NCBI GenBank assembly: GCA_900467745.1
Contig: UBQW01000017.1
Location: forward strand, 88,666 to 141,634
Direction: 5' to 3'
DNA length: 52,969 nt
DNA from: Hyphomicrobiales bacterium
GTDB taxonomy: Bacteria; Pseudomonadota; Alphaproteobacteria; Rhizobiales; Rhizobiaceae
The notes under the pieces were generated by a model. The model did no database searches. It was not told where the DNA came from and saw only the letters and a program-made list of their open reading frames with translations. Shown here in pieces: positions 43,593 to 52,023 of this stretch. The translations under genes and the position numbers were made by a program. The first letter of the stretch is position 1. Every line of letters begins with the position of its first letter.

Positions 43593-45380
43593 TTGCGTTC
43601 ATCCGATCCCCAGCAGCGCCCCGTCGACAGCGGCACGGTCACCGCCGTTCTGAAGCGCATCATCGCTGAAAACGGCCGCGAGCACATCTGGGGCTACGTC
43701 GTCGCCATCAGCTGTCTTGTCCTCGTCGCGCTATCGACGGCCTTCACCGCCTGGATCATGCGCTCGATCATCGACGAGGCCTTTGCCAACCGGCGCGCCG
43801 ATGTCGTCTGGGTCATCTGCCTCTCCATCTTCATCGCCTTCGTCATTCGCGGTTTCGCGAGCTACGGCCAGGCGGTGGCGCTGTCGAAGATCGGCAACAA
43901 CATCGTCGCCCGCTACCAGAGCCGTCTCTACGTGCATCTGATGACGCTGTCGGTCGGCTACTTCAACGAGGCGCGTTCGGCCCGCATCGCCGCTCAGGTC
44001 AGCCAGAATGTCGGCGGCATCCGCGATGTCCTCAACCTGACGATCACCTCGACCGCGCGCGACCTGCTGACCTTCGTCGCCCTGCTCGGCGTCATGGTCT
44101 ATCAGGACCCGCTTCTGAGCGTCGCCGTCCTCATTCTCGCGCCGCCGCTGCTTCTGGCGCTGCGCTATCTTTCCAAGCGCCTGCGACAGGCCACCAAGGA
44201 AGCGATCGATCTCAATAGCCACGTGCTCGGCGCCATGCAGGAGACCATTCAGGGCATCTCCATCGTCAAGGCGTTCACGATGGAGCGGCAGCTCGAGCAG
44301 AAGATCAACAAGATCATCGTCGCCGCCGAAGAGCGTGGCAACAAGATCGCCAAGCTGTCCGAGCGCAACGCGCCGATGACCGAAAGCTTCGCCGGTTTCG
44401 CCGTCGCCAGCGTTCTTGCCTATGCCGCCTACCGCTCGATCTATCAGAACGTGCCGCCCGGCGCCTTTTTCTCCTTCGTTACCGCGCTGCTCTTGGCCTA
44501 TGATCCGGCTCGCCGCCTTGCCAAGCTGCAGGTGCAGATGGAGCGCGCCGCCGTCAATGCGCGCATGATCTACGAGCTGCTCGACATGGAGCCGCGGCAG
44601 CGCGACCTGCCGGATGCCAAGCCCCTCGTCGTCACCGAAGCCCGCATCGAGCTCAAGGATGTCGCCTTCGCCTATGGCAACGACAATGTGCTCGATGGCG
44701 TCAACATGGTCGCCGAAGGTGGCAAGACCACCGCGCTCGTCGGCCCCTCCGGCGCCGGCAAGTCGACCATCATCAATCTCATCCCGCGCTTCTACGATCC
44801 GAAGGCCGGCGAGATCCTGATCGACGGCCAGGACATCGCCCATGTGACGAAGAAGTCGCTGCGCGAGCAGCTGGCCTACGTCTCGCAGCAGCCCTATCTG
44901 TTCGAAGGCTCGATCCGCGACAACATCCGCTATGGCCGTCCCGACGCCAGCGATGCCGAGGTCGAGGAAGCAGCGCGTCTTGCCTACGCCCACGACTTCA
45001 TTCTCGCTCAGCCGGAAGGCTACGACACGCCGGTCGGCGAAAACGGCGTGACGCTCTCGGGCGGTCAGCGCCAGCGCCTGTCGATCGCCCGCGCTCTGGT
45101 GCGCAACGCTCCGATCCTGCTGCTCGACGAAGCCACCTCCGCGCTCGACACCGAATCCGAAGCCGCCGTGCAGAAAGCGCTCGACGAAGCCATGACCGGC
45201 CGCACCGTCGTCGTCATCGCCCACCGTCTGTCGACCGTCGTCCGTGCCGACAAGATCGTCGTCATGCAGCAGGGGCGCGTCGTCGAAGAGGGCAATCACG
45301 AGACGCTTGCGAAGCGCAGCGACGGTCTTTACGCTCGCCTCAACAACCTTCAGAGGCCCGCGGCCTCCGAGACTTTCTGA
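43593..45380 (+). CDS. MsbA-like ABC exporter (permease and ATPase)
   Basis: A 595-residue half-transporter with an N-terminal six-helix membrane domain (residues about 25-310) and a C-terminal ATPase: Walker A GPSGAGKST, signature [10 protein letters not shown], Walker B ILLLDEATSALD and the H-loop AHRLSTV. It works as a homodimer and exports a lipid or hydrophobic substrate; MsbA-type is the nearest fit, but the substrate is unknown. It starts with TTG, supported by AGGAAG 7 bases upstream. An 8-bp inverted repeat GAGCCGCT/AGCGGCTC lies at 43533-43565 before it. Confidence 0.92.
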   Translation: MRSSDPQQRPVDSGTVTAVLKRIIAENGREHIWGYVVAISCLVLVALSTAFTAWIMRSIIDEAFANRRADVVWVICLSIFIAFVIRGFASYGQAVALSKIGNNIVARYQSRLYVHLMTLSVGYFNEARSARIAAQVSQNVGGIRDVLNLTITSTARDLLTFVALLGVMVYQDPLLSVAVLILAPPLLLALRYLSKRLRQATKEAIDLNSHVLGAMQETIQGISIVKAFTMERQLEQKINKIIVAAEERGNKIAKLSERNAPMTESFAGFAVASVLAYAAYRSIYQNVPPGAFFSFVTALLLAYDPARRLAKLQVQMERAAVNARMIYELLDMEPRQRDLPDAKPLVVTEARIELKDVAFAYGNDNVLDGVNMVAEGGKTTALVGPSGAGKSTIINLIPRFYDPKAGEILIDGQDIAHVTKKSLREQLAYVSQQPYLFEGSIRDNIRYGRPDASDAEVEEAARLAYAHDFILAQPEGYDTPVGENGVTLSGGQRQRLSIARALVRNAPILLLDEATSALDTESEAAVQKALDEAMTGRTVVVIAHRLSTVVRADKIVVMQQGRVVEEGNHETLAKRSDGLYARLNNLQRPAASETF

Positions 45381-45403
45381 TACGTGAATGATGGACGCCT
45401 GAC

Positions 45404-46228
45404 ATGAGCGATGCTGCGATGAAACTGGTGGTGGTTGGTGCAGCGGGCCGCATGGGACAGGCGCTCATCCGCATGGTGCACGAGATCGAAGGCGTCGTGC
45501 TGCACGCAGCCGTCGGCCGCCCGGGCTCGCCCTTCATCGGCAAGGATGCCGGCGAGATTGCGGGCGTCGGCCCCAACGGCGTCGCGATCACCGACGATCC
45601 GCTGGCCGCCTTCCTCCACGCCGATGGCGTGCTCGATTTCACCACGCCCGCGACCACCAATGAATTCGCGGCGCTCGCCGCCCAGGCCCGCATCGTCCAC
45701 ATCATCGGCACCACAGGCTGCTCGGTCGAGGACGAACAGAAGATCTCCGCCGCCAGCCGCCATGCCCGCATCGTCAAGTCTGGCAATATGGGCCTCGGCG
45801 TCAATCTCTTGAGCGTTCTTGTCGAGCAGGCGGCGCGCGCGCTCGATCCCGCCGATTGGGACATCGAGGTTCTCGAAATGCACCACAAGCGCAAGGTCGA
45901 CGCCCCCTCGGGCACCGCGCTGCTTTTGGGTGAAGCCGCCGCCAAGGGCCGCGGCATCGATCTCGCAACGCATTCCGTGCGCGTCCGCGATGGCCACACC
46001 GGCGCGCGCGAAGCCGGCACGATCGGCTTCGCCACCCTGCGCGGCGGCTCCGTCATCGGCGAACATTCCGTCATCTTCGCTGGCGAAGGCGAGCGCGTCT
46101 CCATGGCCCACAGCGCCGGCGATCGCTCCATCTTCGCGCGCGGCGCCGTCAAGGCGGCCCTTTGGGCGCGCGACAAGAAGCCGGGTCTCTATTCCATGCT
46201 CGATGTTCTCGGGCTCTCCCAACACTGA
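45404..46228 (+). CDS. dapB: Dihydrodipicolinate reductase
   Basis: A 274-residue cytosolic enzyme of lysine/meso-DAP synthesis that reduces 4-hydroxy-tetrahydrodipicolinate with NAD(P)H. The nucleotide loop is [12 protein letters not shown], then GTTGCS and the catalytic [20 protein letters not shown]. The length is normal. gpmA follows after 21 bases with a clear GGAGG; the pair is a common rhizobial operon. It also gives the DAP used in the cell wall targeted by MepA and NlpC/P60 proteins. Confidence 0.96.
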   Translation: MSDAAMKLVVVGAAGRMGQALIRMVHEIEGVVLHAAVGRPGSPFIGKDAGEIAGVGPNGVAITDDPLAAFLHADGVLDFTTPATTNEFAALAAQARIVHIIGTTGCSVEDEQKISAASRHARIVKSGNMGLGVNLLSVLVEQAARALDPADWDIEVLEMHHKRKVDAPSGTALLLGEAAAKGRGIDLATHSVRVRDGHTGAREAGTIGFATLRGGSVIGEHSVIFAGEGERVSMAHSAGDRSIFARGAVKAALWARDKKPGLYSMLDVLGLSQH

Positions 46229-46249
46229 TCTCATCAGGAGGAATTTATA

Positions 46250-46885
46250 ATGAGCGGTACCCTCGTCCTCGTTCGCCACGGCCAGAGCGACTGGAACCTG
46301 AAGAACCTTTTCACCGGCTGGAAGAACCCGGAGCTCACGGAGCTCGGCGTTCAGGAAGCCAACACCGGCGGCAAGGCGCTTGCCGAAACCGGCATCAAGT
46401 TCGACATCGCCTTCACCTCCGACCTGAAGCGCGCCCAGGACACGCTGAAGATCATCCTTGAAAACGTCGGCCAGACCGGCCTCGAGACGATCAAGGATCA
46501 GGCGCTGAACGAGCGCGACTACGGCGATCTCTCCGGCCTCAACAAGGACGACGCCCGCGCCAAGTGGGGCGAAGAGCAGGTCCACATCTGGCGCCGCTCC
46601 TACGACGTTCCTCCTCCGGGTGGTGAAAGCCTGCGCGACACCGGCGCCCGCGTCTGGCCTTATTATCTGACCGAGATCCTGCCCCGCGTGCTCCGCGGCG
46701 AAACCGTGCTTGTCGCCGCTCACGGCAACTCGCTGCGCTCGCTGGTCATGGTGCTCGACAAGCTCACCAAGGAACAGATCCTCGGCGTCAACCTCGCGAC
46801 CGGTGTTCCCATGGTCTACAAGCTCAACGCCGACTCGACCGTCGCTTCCAAGGAAGTCCTCGGCGACATGTCCGGCGCCCACTAA
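46250..46885 (+). CDS. gpmA: 2,3-bisphosphoglycerate-dependent phosphoglycerate mutase
   Basis: A 211-residue cytosolic glycolytic enzyme that interconverts 3- and 2-phosphoglycerate. The catalytic phospho-His is in [10 protein letters not shown], followed by [34 protein letters not shown] in short ([12 protein letters not shown]) and the second His in AHGNSLRSL. It is the short alphaproteobacterial form (E. coli has about 250). Good ribosome binding site GGAGG 7 bases before the ATG. A strong hairpin ends the operon. Confidence 0.95.
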   Translation: MSGTLVLVRHGQSDWNLKNLFTGWKNPELTELGVQEANTGGKALAETGIKFDIAFTSDLKRAQDTLKIILENVGQTGLETIKDQALNERDYGDLSGLNKDDARAKWGEEQVHIWRRSYDVPPPGGESLRDTGARVWPYYLTEILPRVLRGETVLVAAHGNSLRSLVMVLDKLTKEQILGVNLATGVPMVYKLNADSTVASKEVLGDMSGAH

Positions 46886-46893
46886 ACATCATC

Positions 46894-46922
46894 GCGCCGC
46901 GCGTCTCTCTGATGCGCGGCGC
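46894..46922. terminator. Hairpin between gpmA and the HxlR gene
   Basis: A perfect 9-bp GC stem (GCGCCGCGC/GCGCGGCGC) with an 11-base loop, 8 bases after the gpmA stop and 25 bases beyond the HxlR stop on the other strand. Being symmetrical it may serve both convergent genes; there is no T-tract on either side. Confidence 0.55.
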
Positions 46923-46947
46923 CTCTCCGGATAGACCGGAAAGTTCC

Positions 46948-47361
46948 TTAGTTTTCGGGTCCGTTTTCCGTCTGACCCTTCGGCTTCCGCGCTGCCTCGA
47001 AATCCGGCAGCCGGTTGGCGATCCATTGCCAGAGCCCCACCACTTCCACAAGCAGCTCCCCGCCCAGCGGCGTCAGCTCGTATTCCACGCGCGGCGGCAC
47101 CTGCGGGTAGAGCGTGCGCGTCACCAGGCCATCGGCCTCCAGTGTCCGCAATGTCTGCGTCAGCACCTTCTGGCTGATGCCCTCCACCCTCTCCAGAACC
47201 CGTGAAAACCGCAGCGGCCCCTTGGCTTCGGCGAGGATATGCATGACGCGCAGCGGCCACTTGGCGCTGGCGCGCTCCAGCATCTCGCGAGCAAGCGCGT
47301 CCTCGGCATCCGTCAGCGTCTCGCAGAAGTCGAATGTACCATCGTTTAGTTCAGTTACCAT
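46948..47361 (-). CDS. HxlR family regulator
   Basis: A 137-residue winged-helix protein: AKWPLRVMHILAEAKGPLRF and FSRVLERVEGISQKVLTQTL, then LEADGLVTRTLYPQVPPRVE and YELTPLG mark the HxlR type, which often senses reactive species or quinones. It lacks the Cys usually found near the start of YodB-type sensors, except Cys13. The ATG at 47361 overlaps a TACC-ATAA-GGTA palindrome; a TTG 12 codons upstream is the alternative. Divergent from the dehydrogenase gene and probably its regulator. Confidence 0.88.
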   Translation of the reverse strand: MVTELNDGTFDFCETLTDAEDALAREMLERASAKWPLRVMHILAEAKGPLRFSRVLERVEGISQKVLTQTLRTLEADGLVTRTLYPQVPPRVEYELTPLGGELLVEVVGLWQWIANRLPDFEAARKPKGQTENGPEN

Positions 47362-47406
47362 AAGGTATGTATAGATCCATCCGGTACCTTCTTTCAAGAG
47401 GATACC
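47356..47406. promoter_or_regulatory. Repeated TACC/GGTA elements, HxlR-SDR intergenic
   Basis: The palindrome TACC-ATAA-GGTA (47356-47367) overlaps the HxlR start; GGTACC is at 47383-47388 and another TACC at 47403-47406. Such repeats between a regulator and its divergent target suggest operator sites, but I know no firm consensus for this subgroup. Confidence 0.35.
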
Positions 47407-47448
47407 GTCAAGCCTATATGGTCTTTCGACGGATCAAGGAGATTTTCG

Positions 47449-48315
47449 ATGTCACAGGTTTGGTTGATTACAGGCAGTTCGCGCGGTCTCGGCAGGGCGC
47501 TTGCGGAGGCGGTTTTGGCTGAGGGGCACAATCTGGTTGCCACCGCGCGCAATCCCGCCCAGCTCGACAATATCAAGCAGCGCTACCCCGCCAGTGTCTT
47601 GACGATTTCGCTTGATGTGACCGACGAGCAATCGGCCGAGCAGGCGGTCAAGGCCGCGGTCGAACGCTTCGGCCGGCTCGATGTCCTCGTCAACAATGCC
47701 GGCTATGGCGATGTCGGATCGGTCGAGGATACCAGCCTTAGCGATTTCCGCGCCCAGATCGAAACCAATCTCTTCGGCACCATCATCGTCACCAAGGCGG
47801 CATTGCCTTTGATGCGCAAGCAGGGCGCCGGCCACATCATCCAGGTCTCCTCCGTCGGCGGCCGCATCGGCCCGGCCGGACGCGCGCCCTATGCGGCGGC
47901 CAAATGGGGCGTCGAGGGCTTCTCCGAAGCCTTGAGCCGCGAAGTCGGCCCGCTCGGTGTCAAGGTCAGCATCGTCGAGCCCGGCGGCTTCCGCACCGAT
48001 TTCGCCGGCGCCTCCACGACGCTGCGCGAAGGCCGCCCCGAATATGACGAAACCGTCGGCAAGATGGCCCGCTACCAGCGCGATTACGACGGCAGGCAGC
48101 CCGGCGACCCGGCAAAAGCCGCCGCCGCCATCATCCATCTCGCGAGCCTCGATAACCCGCCGCTGCGCCTGCCCCTCGGCAGCGACGCCATCCGCGCCAT
48201 CGAGCAGAACGACGCGCAAAGAGCCACCGAACACGCCACTTGGCGCGACCTCAGCCTCTCCACCGACTTCGACGCCGGCAACGGGGCAGGGCACTTTCCC
48301 TGGGAGGCGAGGTGA
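47449..48315 (+). CDS. Short-chain dehydrogenase/reductase
   Basis: A 288-residue classical SDR. The cofactor loop is ITGSSRGLGRAL, NNAGYGD follows at about 80, the catalytic Ser is in VSSVGG and Tyr-Lys are in APYAAAKWG. An oxidoreductase using NAD(P)H is expected; the substrate is unknown. The ATG at 47449 has AAGGAGA upstream. It is transcribed away from an HxlR regulator, an arrangement seen often for SDRs that remove reactive carbonyls. Confidence 0.92.
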   Translation: MSQVWLITGSSRGLGRALAEAVLAEGHNLVATARNPAQLDNIKQRYPASVLTISLDVTDEQSAEQAVKAAVERFGRLDVLVNNAGYGDVGSVEDTSLSDFRAQIETNLFGTIIVTKAALPLMRKQGAGHIIQVSSVGGRIGPAGRAPYAAAKWGVEGFSEALSREVGPLGVKVSIVEPGGFRTDFAGASTTLREGRPEYDETVGKMARYQRDYDGRQPGDPAKAAAAIIHLASLDNPPLRLPLGSDAIRAIEQNDAQRATEHATWRDLSLSTDFDAGNGAGHFPWEAR

Positions 48316-48398
48316 GGGGGCAAAAATAGCGTCGAGCACGCCTGCTTGAGAGCGATTGGACTGGGTGCTACGTTCAGGGCCGAGTAGGGAGATGCACC

Positions 48399-48557
48399 AT
48401 GACGACCCGGCGTAAGTTCAAGTCGGATGCCTTCGAGGCCATCCATTCGTCCGCGCAGGCGCTGTTCAAGGTCGGCGGCCTCGACAAGGTGGCGCTGCGT
48501 GACTTCGATGAGGCATGTCTGACGGTGATCCCGGCCATCAAGGCACCGAAGACCTAG
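48399..48557 (+). pseudogene. Truncated HigA-like antitoxin fragment
   Basis: A 52-residue frame: MTTRRKFKSDAFEAIHSSAQ, then LDKVALRDFDEACLTVIPAI, then a stop soon after APKT. The N-terminal part resembles that of HigA-type antitoxins (short helix, RxFDEACL), which normally continue with an HTH domain; here that domain is missing. An AGGGAG ribosome binding site remains before the ATG. The stop is 5 bases before a duplicated piece of phnF (48563), which suggests that the rest was lost in the same rearrangement. No partner toxin is seen. Confidence 0.6.
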
Positions 48558-48562
48558 GATAG

Positions 48563-48598
48563 CCCTCAATTCTCGATCGTGAACTGCACCCGGTCGGC
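48563..48598. repeat. Direct repeat copy A: duplicated 3' end of phnF
   Basis: 36 bases that match 48951-48986 at 35 positions. Read on the minus strand it encodes ...DRVQFTIEN and the stop, the C-terminus of PhnF. It is separated from the true phnF end by the orphan antitoxin gene. Confidence 0.9.
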
Positions 48599-48652
48599 AG
48601 GCATTTGGCGTTCGAAATGCCGGTGTGCTACGCTGCATTGTCTCTGTGGCAG

Positions 48653-48970
48653 ATGGAGCACGTCGTGCCGGACGCCGTATTTACCTTTCGTATCGATGAA
48701 GATCTCAAGACAGCGTTTGGCGAGGCCGCCAAGGCGCAGGATCAGAGCTCGGAGCAGCTGCTTCTGGGGTTGATGCGTAACTACGTGGAAAGCCAGCAGA
48801 ACGATGCAGAACATGACCGGTGGTTCCGGCGTGAAGTCCAAATCGGACTGGATGCTGCCAATGCCGGCGATCTGATATCCAACGATGAGGTGGAAGCGGA
48901 ATTTGCGCGGCGCCGTGATGCGGCACTGCAAAAACTAACCGGTGAGCCTCCCCTCAATTCTCGATCGTGA
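48653..48970 (+). CDS. Orphan ribbon-helix-helix antitoxin (RelB/ParD-like)
   Basis: A protein of about 105 residues: AVFTFRIDEDLKTAFGEAAK forms the ribbon and helix, followed by AQDQSSEQLLLGLMRNYVES and a C-terminal part with GLDAANAGDLISNDEVEAEF, as in RelB/ParD antitoxins. No toxin gene of the ParE/RelE type follows. The last seven residues and the stop lie in the phnF-end repeat copy B, so the gene overlaps phnF by 17 bases and its natural C-terminus may be changed. An inverted repeat GGCATTT/AAATGCC (48600-48621) before it could be an autoregulatory site. ATG at 48653 chosen; 48605 also possible. Confidence 0.72.
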   Translation: MEHVVPDAVFTFRIDEDLKTAFGEAAKAQDQSSEQLLLGLMRNYVESQQNDAEHDRWFRREVQIGLDAANAGDLISNDEVEAEFARRRDAALQKLTGEPPLNSRS

Positions 48971-48986
48971 ACTGCACCCTGTCGGC
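48951..48986. repeat. Direct repeat copy B: native 3' end of phnF
   Basis: The partner of 48563-48598 (35 of 36 identical, direct orientation, 388 bases apart). It is the natural end of the phnF gene and also encodes the end of the antitoxin on the other strand. Confidence 0.9.
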
Positions 48987-49685
48987 CGCAAAGCGCGTCA
49001 CCGAATATTGCACCGGCACGCCGTCGAGATCGGTATTCATCGCCTTGGTGATCAGCACGATCGCACCCGGCGTCAGCTCCAGCGCCGAGAGATCGGCGGC
49101 TTCGGCGTGGGCGGCGGTGATTTCGGTGGTGGCGCGGATATAGTCGGATAGGCCTAGTGCGGCGAAGGCGCGGGTGATTGATTCCGTCGTCTCGTAGGCG
49201 TCACGCATGCCCGCGAAGCGCTCCGCCGGAAACCACGAGGTCGCGCTCGAGACCGGCCGTCCATCCGCCTTGCGCACCGTCTCCAGCCGGATCACTTTCG
49301 TCCCCGGCGCAAGCTTCAGCCAGCGCGCCACCTCGTCGCTCGCCGTTTCCTCGCCATGTCCGAGCAGCAGCCCGCGCGTCTCGCGCGCCTGTTCGCCGAT
49401 GCCGCTGTTGAAGCGCGTGCGCTTGCTGATCGGAAAGTTCAGCCGTTCCTTGCGCTCGATCAGCGTGCCACGGCCCTGCACGGCGCGCACGATCCCCTCC
49501 TGCGCCAGCGCCGCCAGCGCGCTGCGCACCGTGTGGCGGTTGACGCCGAACTGCGTGGCCAGCGTCATCTCCGGCGGCACCATGCCCGTTTCGTCATAGG
49601 CGCCGGCGCTGATCGCCTGGCGAATCCGGTCGGCGATCTGCCGCCAGAGCGCCACGCCCGTTTGTCTCTGAACCTGCCCAGCCAT
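48954..49685 (-). CDS. phnF: GntR/HutC-type regulator PhnF
   Basis: A 243-residue regulator. Winged-helix DNA-binding domain at residues 10-75 (QIADRIRQAISAGAYDE, then FGVNRHTVRSALAALAQEGI) and a UTRA ligand domain after it (PGTKVIRLETVRKADGRPVS). It is divergent from phnG and is expected to repress phn genes or sense phosphonates or phosphate-related ligands. Its 3' end is duplicated at 48563. Confidence 0.92.
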   Translation of the reverse strand: MAGQVQRQTGVALWRQIADRIRQAISAGAYDETGMVPPEMTLATQFGVNRHTVRSALAALAQEGIVRAVQGRGTLIERKERLNFPISKRTRFNSGIGEQARETRGLLLGHGEETASDEVARWLKLAPGTKVIRLETVRKADGRPVSSATSWFPAERFAGMRDAYETTESITRAFAALGLSDYIRATTEITAAHAEAADLSALELTPGAIVLITKAMNTDLDGVPVQYSVTRFAADRVQFTIEN

Positions 49686-49715
49686 TTTAGCCCTTTATCT
49701 TATGCGCCCCCGAAA

Positions 49716-49732
49716 TGTCACACGCTTGTCAC
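49716..49732. promoter_or_regulatory. Pho-box-like direct repeat upstream of phnG
   Basis: TGTCAC at 49716-49721 and TGTCAC at 49727-49732, an 11-bp period as in PhoB boxes (consensus built from two TGTCA-type repeats 11 bp apart). It lies 70-86 bases before phnG. Known phn operons are activated by PhoB under phosphate starvation. Confidence 0.65.
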
Positions 49733-49767
49733 CTCGGAGATTTAGGTCTAGGTATAGCTTGTATGGT

Positions 49768-49785
49768 TGTCTATATCAATAGACA
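49768..49785. promoter_or_regulatory. Inverted repeat, candidate PhnF operator
   Basis: TGTCTAT-ATCA-ATAGACA, a perfect 7-bp inverted repeat 17 bases before the phnG start. The site is where a repressor would block transcription or initiation; PhnF is the obvious candidate. Confidence 0.6.
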
Positions 49786-49801
49786 TTTAAAGGATGTGGC
49801 G

Positions 49802-50287
49802 ATGACCTTAGCGGAAAAGAAGGTAGGCAAGACCGAGCTGAGTGAGAGTGACCGGGCGCGCAAGCGCACTGTCGATCTGCTGGCCCGCGCGGAGCGGCAG
49901 GAGCTGGAAGCGGCCTGGCAGGCATTGGCGGAAAAGCCGGTGGCGCAAGCTGTGCGCGGCCCCGAAACCGGCCTCGTCATGGTGCGCGGCCGCATGGGCG
50001 GCGGCGGTGCCGCCTTCAATCTCGGCGAGGTCACGGTCACCCGCGCCACCATCCGCCTTGCTTCCGGCACCATCGGCCATGCCCAGGCGCTCGGCACCGA
50101 TCGCGAAAAGGCCCGCCTCTCGGCGATCTTCGATGCGCTCTGGCAGGAACCGGCCACCCGCGACGCCATCGAAACCACCCTGCTTGCGCCGATCGCCGCG
50201 CGTGTCGCCGATGCCGATAACAAGAAGGCCGACGAGACCGCGGCCACCCGCGTCGATTTCTTCACCATGGTTCGCGGAGACGACTGA
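49802..50287 (+). CDS. phnG: Phosphonate C-P lyase subunit PhnG
   Basis: A 161-residue subunit of the C-P lyase core complex PhnGHIJ, which with PhnI makes the ribose-triphosphonate intermediate. Conserved parts are RTVDLLARAERQELEAAW and RGRMGGGGAAFNLGEVTVTRATIR in short (GGGGAAFNLGEVTVTRA). The ATG at 49802 comes after AAAGGATG; an upstream frame to 49715 is intergenic. The gene overlaps phnH by one base (TGATG). Confidence 0.94.
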   Translation: MTLAEKKVGKTELSESDRARKRTVDLLARAERQELEAAWQALAEKPVAQAVRGPETGLVMVRGRMGGGGAAFNLGEVTVTRATIRLASGTIGHAQALGTDREKARLSAIFDALWQEPATRDAIETTLLAPIAARVADADNKKADETAATRVDFFTMVRGDD

Positions 50288-50910
50288 TGCCCCTCAAGAC
50301 CGAAACGCATAATGCCGATGCCCTGTCGGGCGGCTTCGCCGAGCCGGTGTTCCACGCCCAGAGCGTCTTCAAGCTGATGATGGATGCCATGGCCCGCCCC
50401 GGCACCATCCAGACCGTGTCGCCCGATGCCGAGCCGCCGGCGCCGCTCGGCATCGCCGCCGGCGCCATCGCGCTGACGCTGTGCGATCACGACACTCCCG
50501 TCTGGCTCTCGCCTGCCTTGGCCAAGTCCGCCACGCCGCAATGGCTCGGCTTCCACACCGGCGCGCCGGTGACGCCCGAAAAGGCCGAAGCCCGCTTCGC
50601 CTTCGTCGATGAGGGTGCCACGCTCTCCTCCTTCGGCCTGTTTGCCTCCGGCACGCAGGAATATCCCGATCGTTCGACGACGCTCGTCATCGAGCTGCCC
50701 GATCTCGAAGGCGGTCGCCGCCTCGCTTTGATGGGCCCCGGCATCAAGACCGTCACCGACGTCGCGCCGCTTGGGCTGCCGGAACGCTTCCTGCATCTGT
50801 GGACGGAAAATCGCGCGCTCTTCCCGCGCGGCGTCGACATCGTGCTGACCTCCGGCAGCCGTTTCCTCTGCCTGCCACGCACCACCAAGATCACCGCAAC
50901 GGAGATGTGA
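50287..50910 (+). CDS. phnH: Phosphonate C-P lyase subunit PhnH
   Basis: A 207-residue subunit of the C-P lyase core, with conserved FHAQSVFKLMMDAMARPGTI and LTLCDHDTPVWLSP. It is a PLP-transferase-fold protein that has no enzymatic role of its own. It follows phnG by a one-base overlap and precedes phnI by 3 bases. Confidence 0.94.
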   Translation: MPLKTETHNADALSGGFAEPVFHAQSVFKLMMDAMARPGTIQTVSPDAEPPAPLGIAAGAIALTLCDHDTPVWLSPALAKSATPQWLGFHTGAPVTPEKAEARFAFVDEGATLSSFGLFASGTQEYPDRSTTLVIELPDLEGGRRLALMGPGIKTVTDVAPLGLPERFLHLWTENRALFPRGVDIVLTSGSRFLCLPRTTKITATEM

Positions 50911-50913
50911 CCC

Positions 50914-52023
50914 ATGTATGTTGCCGTCAAAGGTGGCGAGGCCGCCATTTCGAATGCCCACCGCCTGCTCGCCGATCGCCGCCGCGGTGATCGCGCGCTC
51001 CCCGCCATCGGCATCGAGCAGATCGTCGCGCAGCTGACGCTCGCCGTAGACCGCGTCATGGCCGAAGCCTCGCTCTACGACCGCACGCTGGCCGCACTCG
51101 CCGTGCGCCAGTCGCGCGGCGACATGATCGAGGCGATCTTCCTGCTGCGCGCCTACCGCACGACCCTACCGCGCTTCGGCTACTCGCAGCCGATCGACAC
51201 GGCTCAAATGAAGATCGAGCGCCGCGTGTCGGCCACCTACAAGGACCTGCCCGGCGGCCAGCTGCTCGGCCCGACCTTCGACTATACGCATCGTCTGCTC
51301 GACCCCTCGCTGCTCGAGGATGGCGCCGTCGAAGAGCCGGTGCTGCGCGAGGCTGAAACCGGCCGCGTCATGCGCGTCTCCGAAATCCTTGCCCATGAAG
51401 GCCTGATCGAGGGCGATGGCGAGATGCCCGAGGATCACGAGATCGGCGATCTCACCCGCGAGCCGATGGAATTCCCGATGAGCCGCGACCTGCGCCTGCA
51501 GGCGCTCGCTCGTGGCGACGAGGGCTTCCTTCTGGCGCTCGGCTATTCCACCCAGCGCGGCTATGGCCGCAACCACCCCTTCACCGGCGAAATCCGCATC
51601 GGCGAGGTCGAGGTGGAGTTTGATGTGCCCGAGCTCGGCTTCGCCGTTTCGCTCGGTTCCATCCAGGTCACAGAATGCCAGATGGTCAACCAGTTCAAGG
51701 GCTCCTCCAAGGCGCCGCCGCAGTTCACCCGTGGTTACGGTCTGGTCTTCGGCCAGAGCGAGCGCAAGGCCATGTCCATGTCGCTGGTCGATCGTGCACT
51801 GCGCGCCGGCGAGCTCGGCGAAGACATCACCGCTCCCGCGCAGGACGAGGAATTCGTCATCTCGCATGCCGATAACGTCCAGTCGACCGGCTTCGTCGAG
51901 CATCTGAAGCTACCGCACTACGTCGATTTCCAGGCCGAGCTCGATCTCGTCCGCCGCATGCGAAACGACTTCGACGCCGCCCGCAACGGGGGCGATGACG
52001 ATCTCAAGGAGGCAGCCGAATGA
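50914..52023 (+). CDS. phnI: Phosphonate C-P lyase subunit PhnI
   Basis: A 369-residue core subunit, a nucleosidase that replaces the adenine of ATP with the phosphonate in the presence of PhnGHL. Family features: MYVAVKGGEAAISNAHRLLA at the start, RGDMIEAIFLLRAYRTTLPR in the middle and a C-terminal VEHLKLPHYVDFQAELDLVR. It overlaps phnJ by 4 bases (ATGA). Confidence 0.95.
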   Translation: MYVAVKGGEAAISNAHRLLADRRRGDRALPAIGIEQIVAQLTLAVDRVMAEASLYDRTLAALAVRQSRGDMIEAIFLLRAYRTTLPRFGYSQPIDTAQMKIERRVSATYKDLPGGQLLGPTFDYTHRLLDPSLLEDGAVEEPVLREAETGRVMRVSEILAHEGLIEGDGEMPEDHEIGDLTREPMEFPMSRDLRLQALARGDEGFLLALGYSTQRGYGRNHPFTGEIRIGEVEVEFDVPELGFAVSLGSIQVTECQMVNQFKGSSKAPPQFTRGYGLVFGQSERKAMSMSLVDRALRAGELGEDITAPAQDEEFVISHADNVQSTGFVEHLKLPHYVDFQAELDLVRRMRNDFDAARNGGDDDLKEAAE

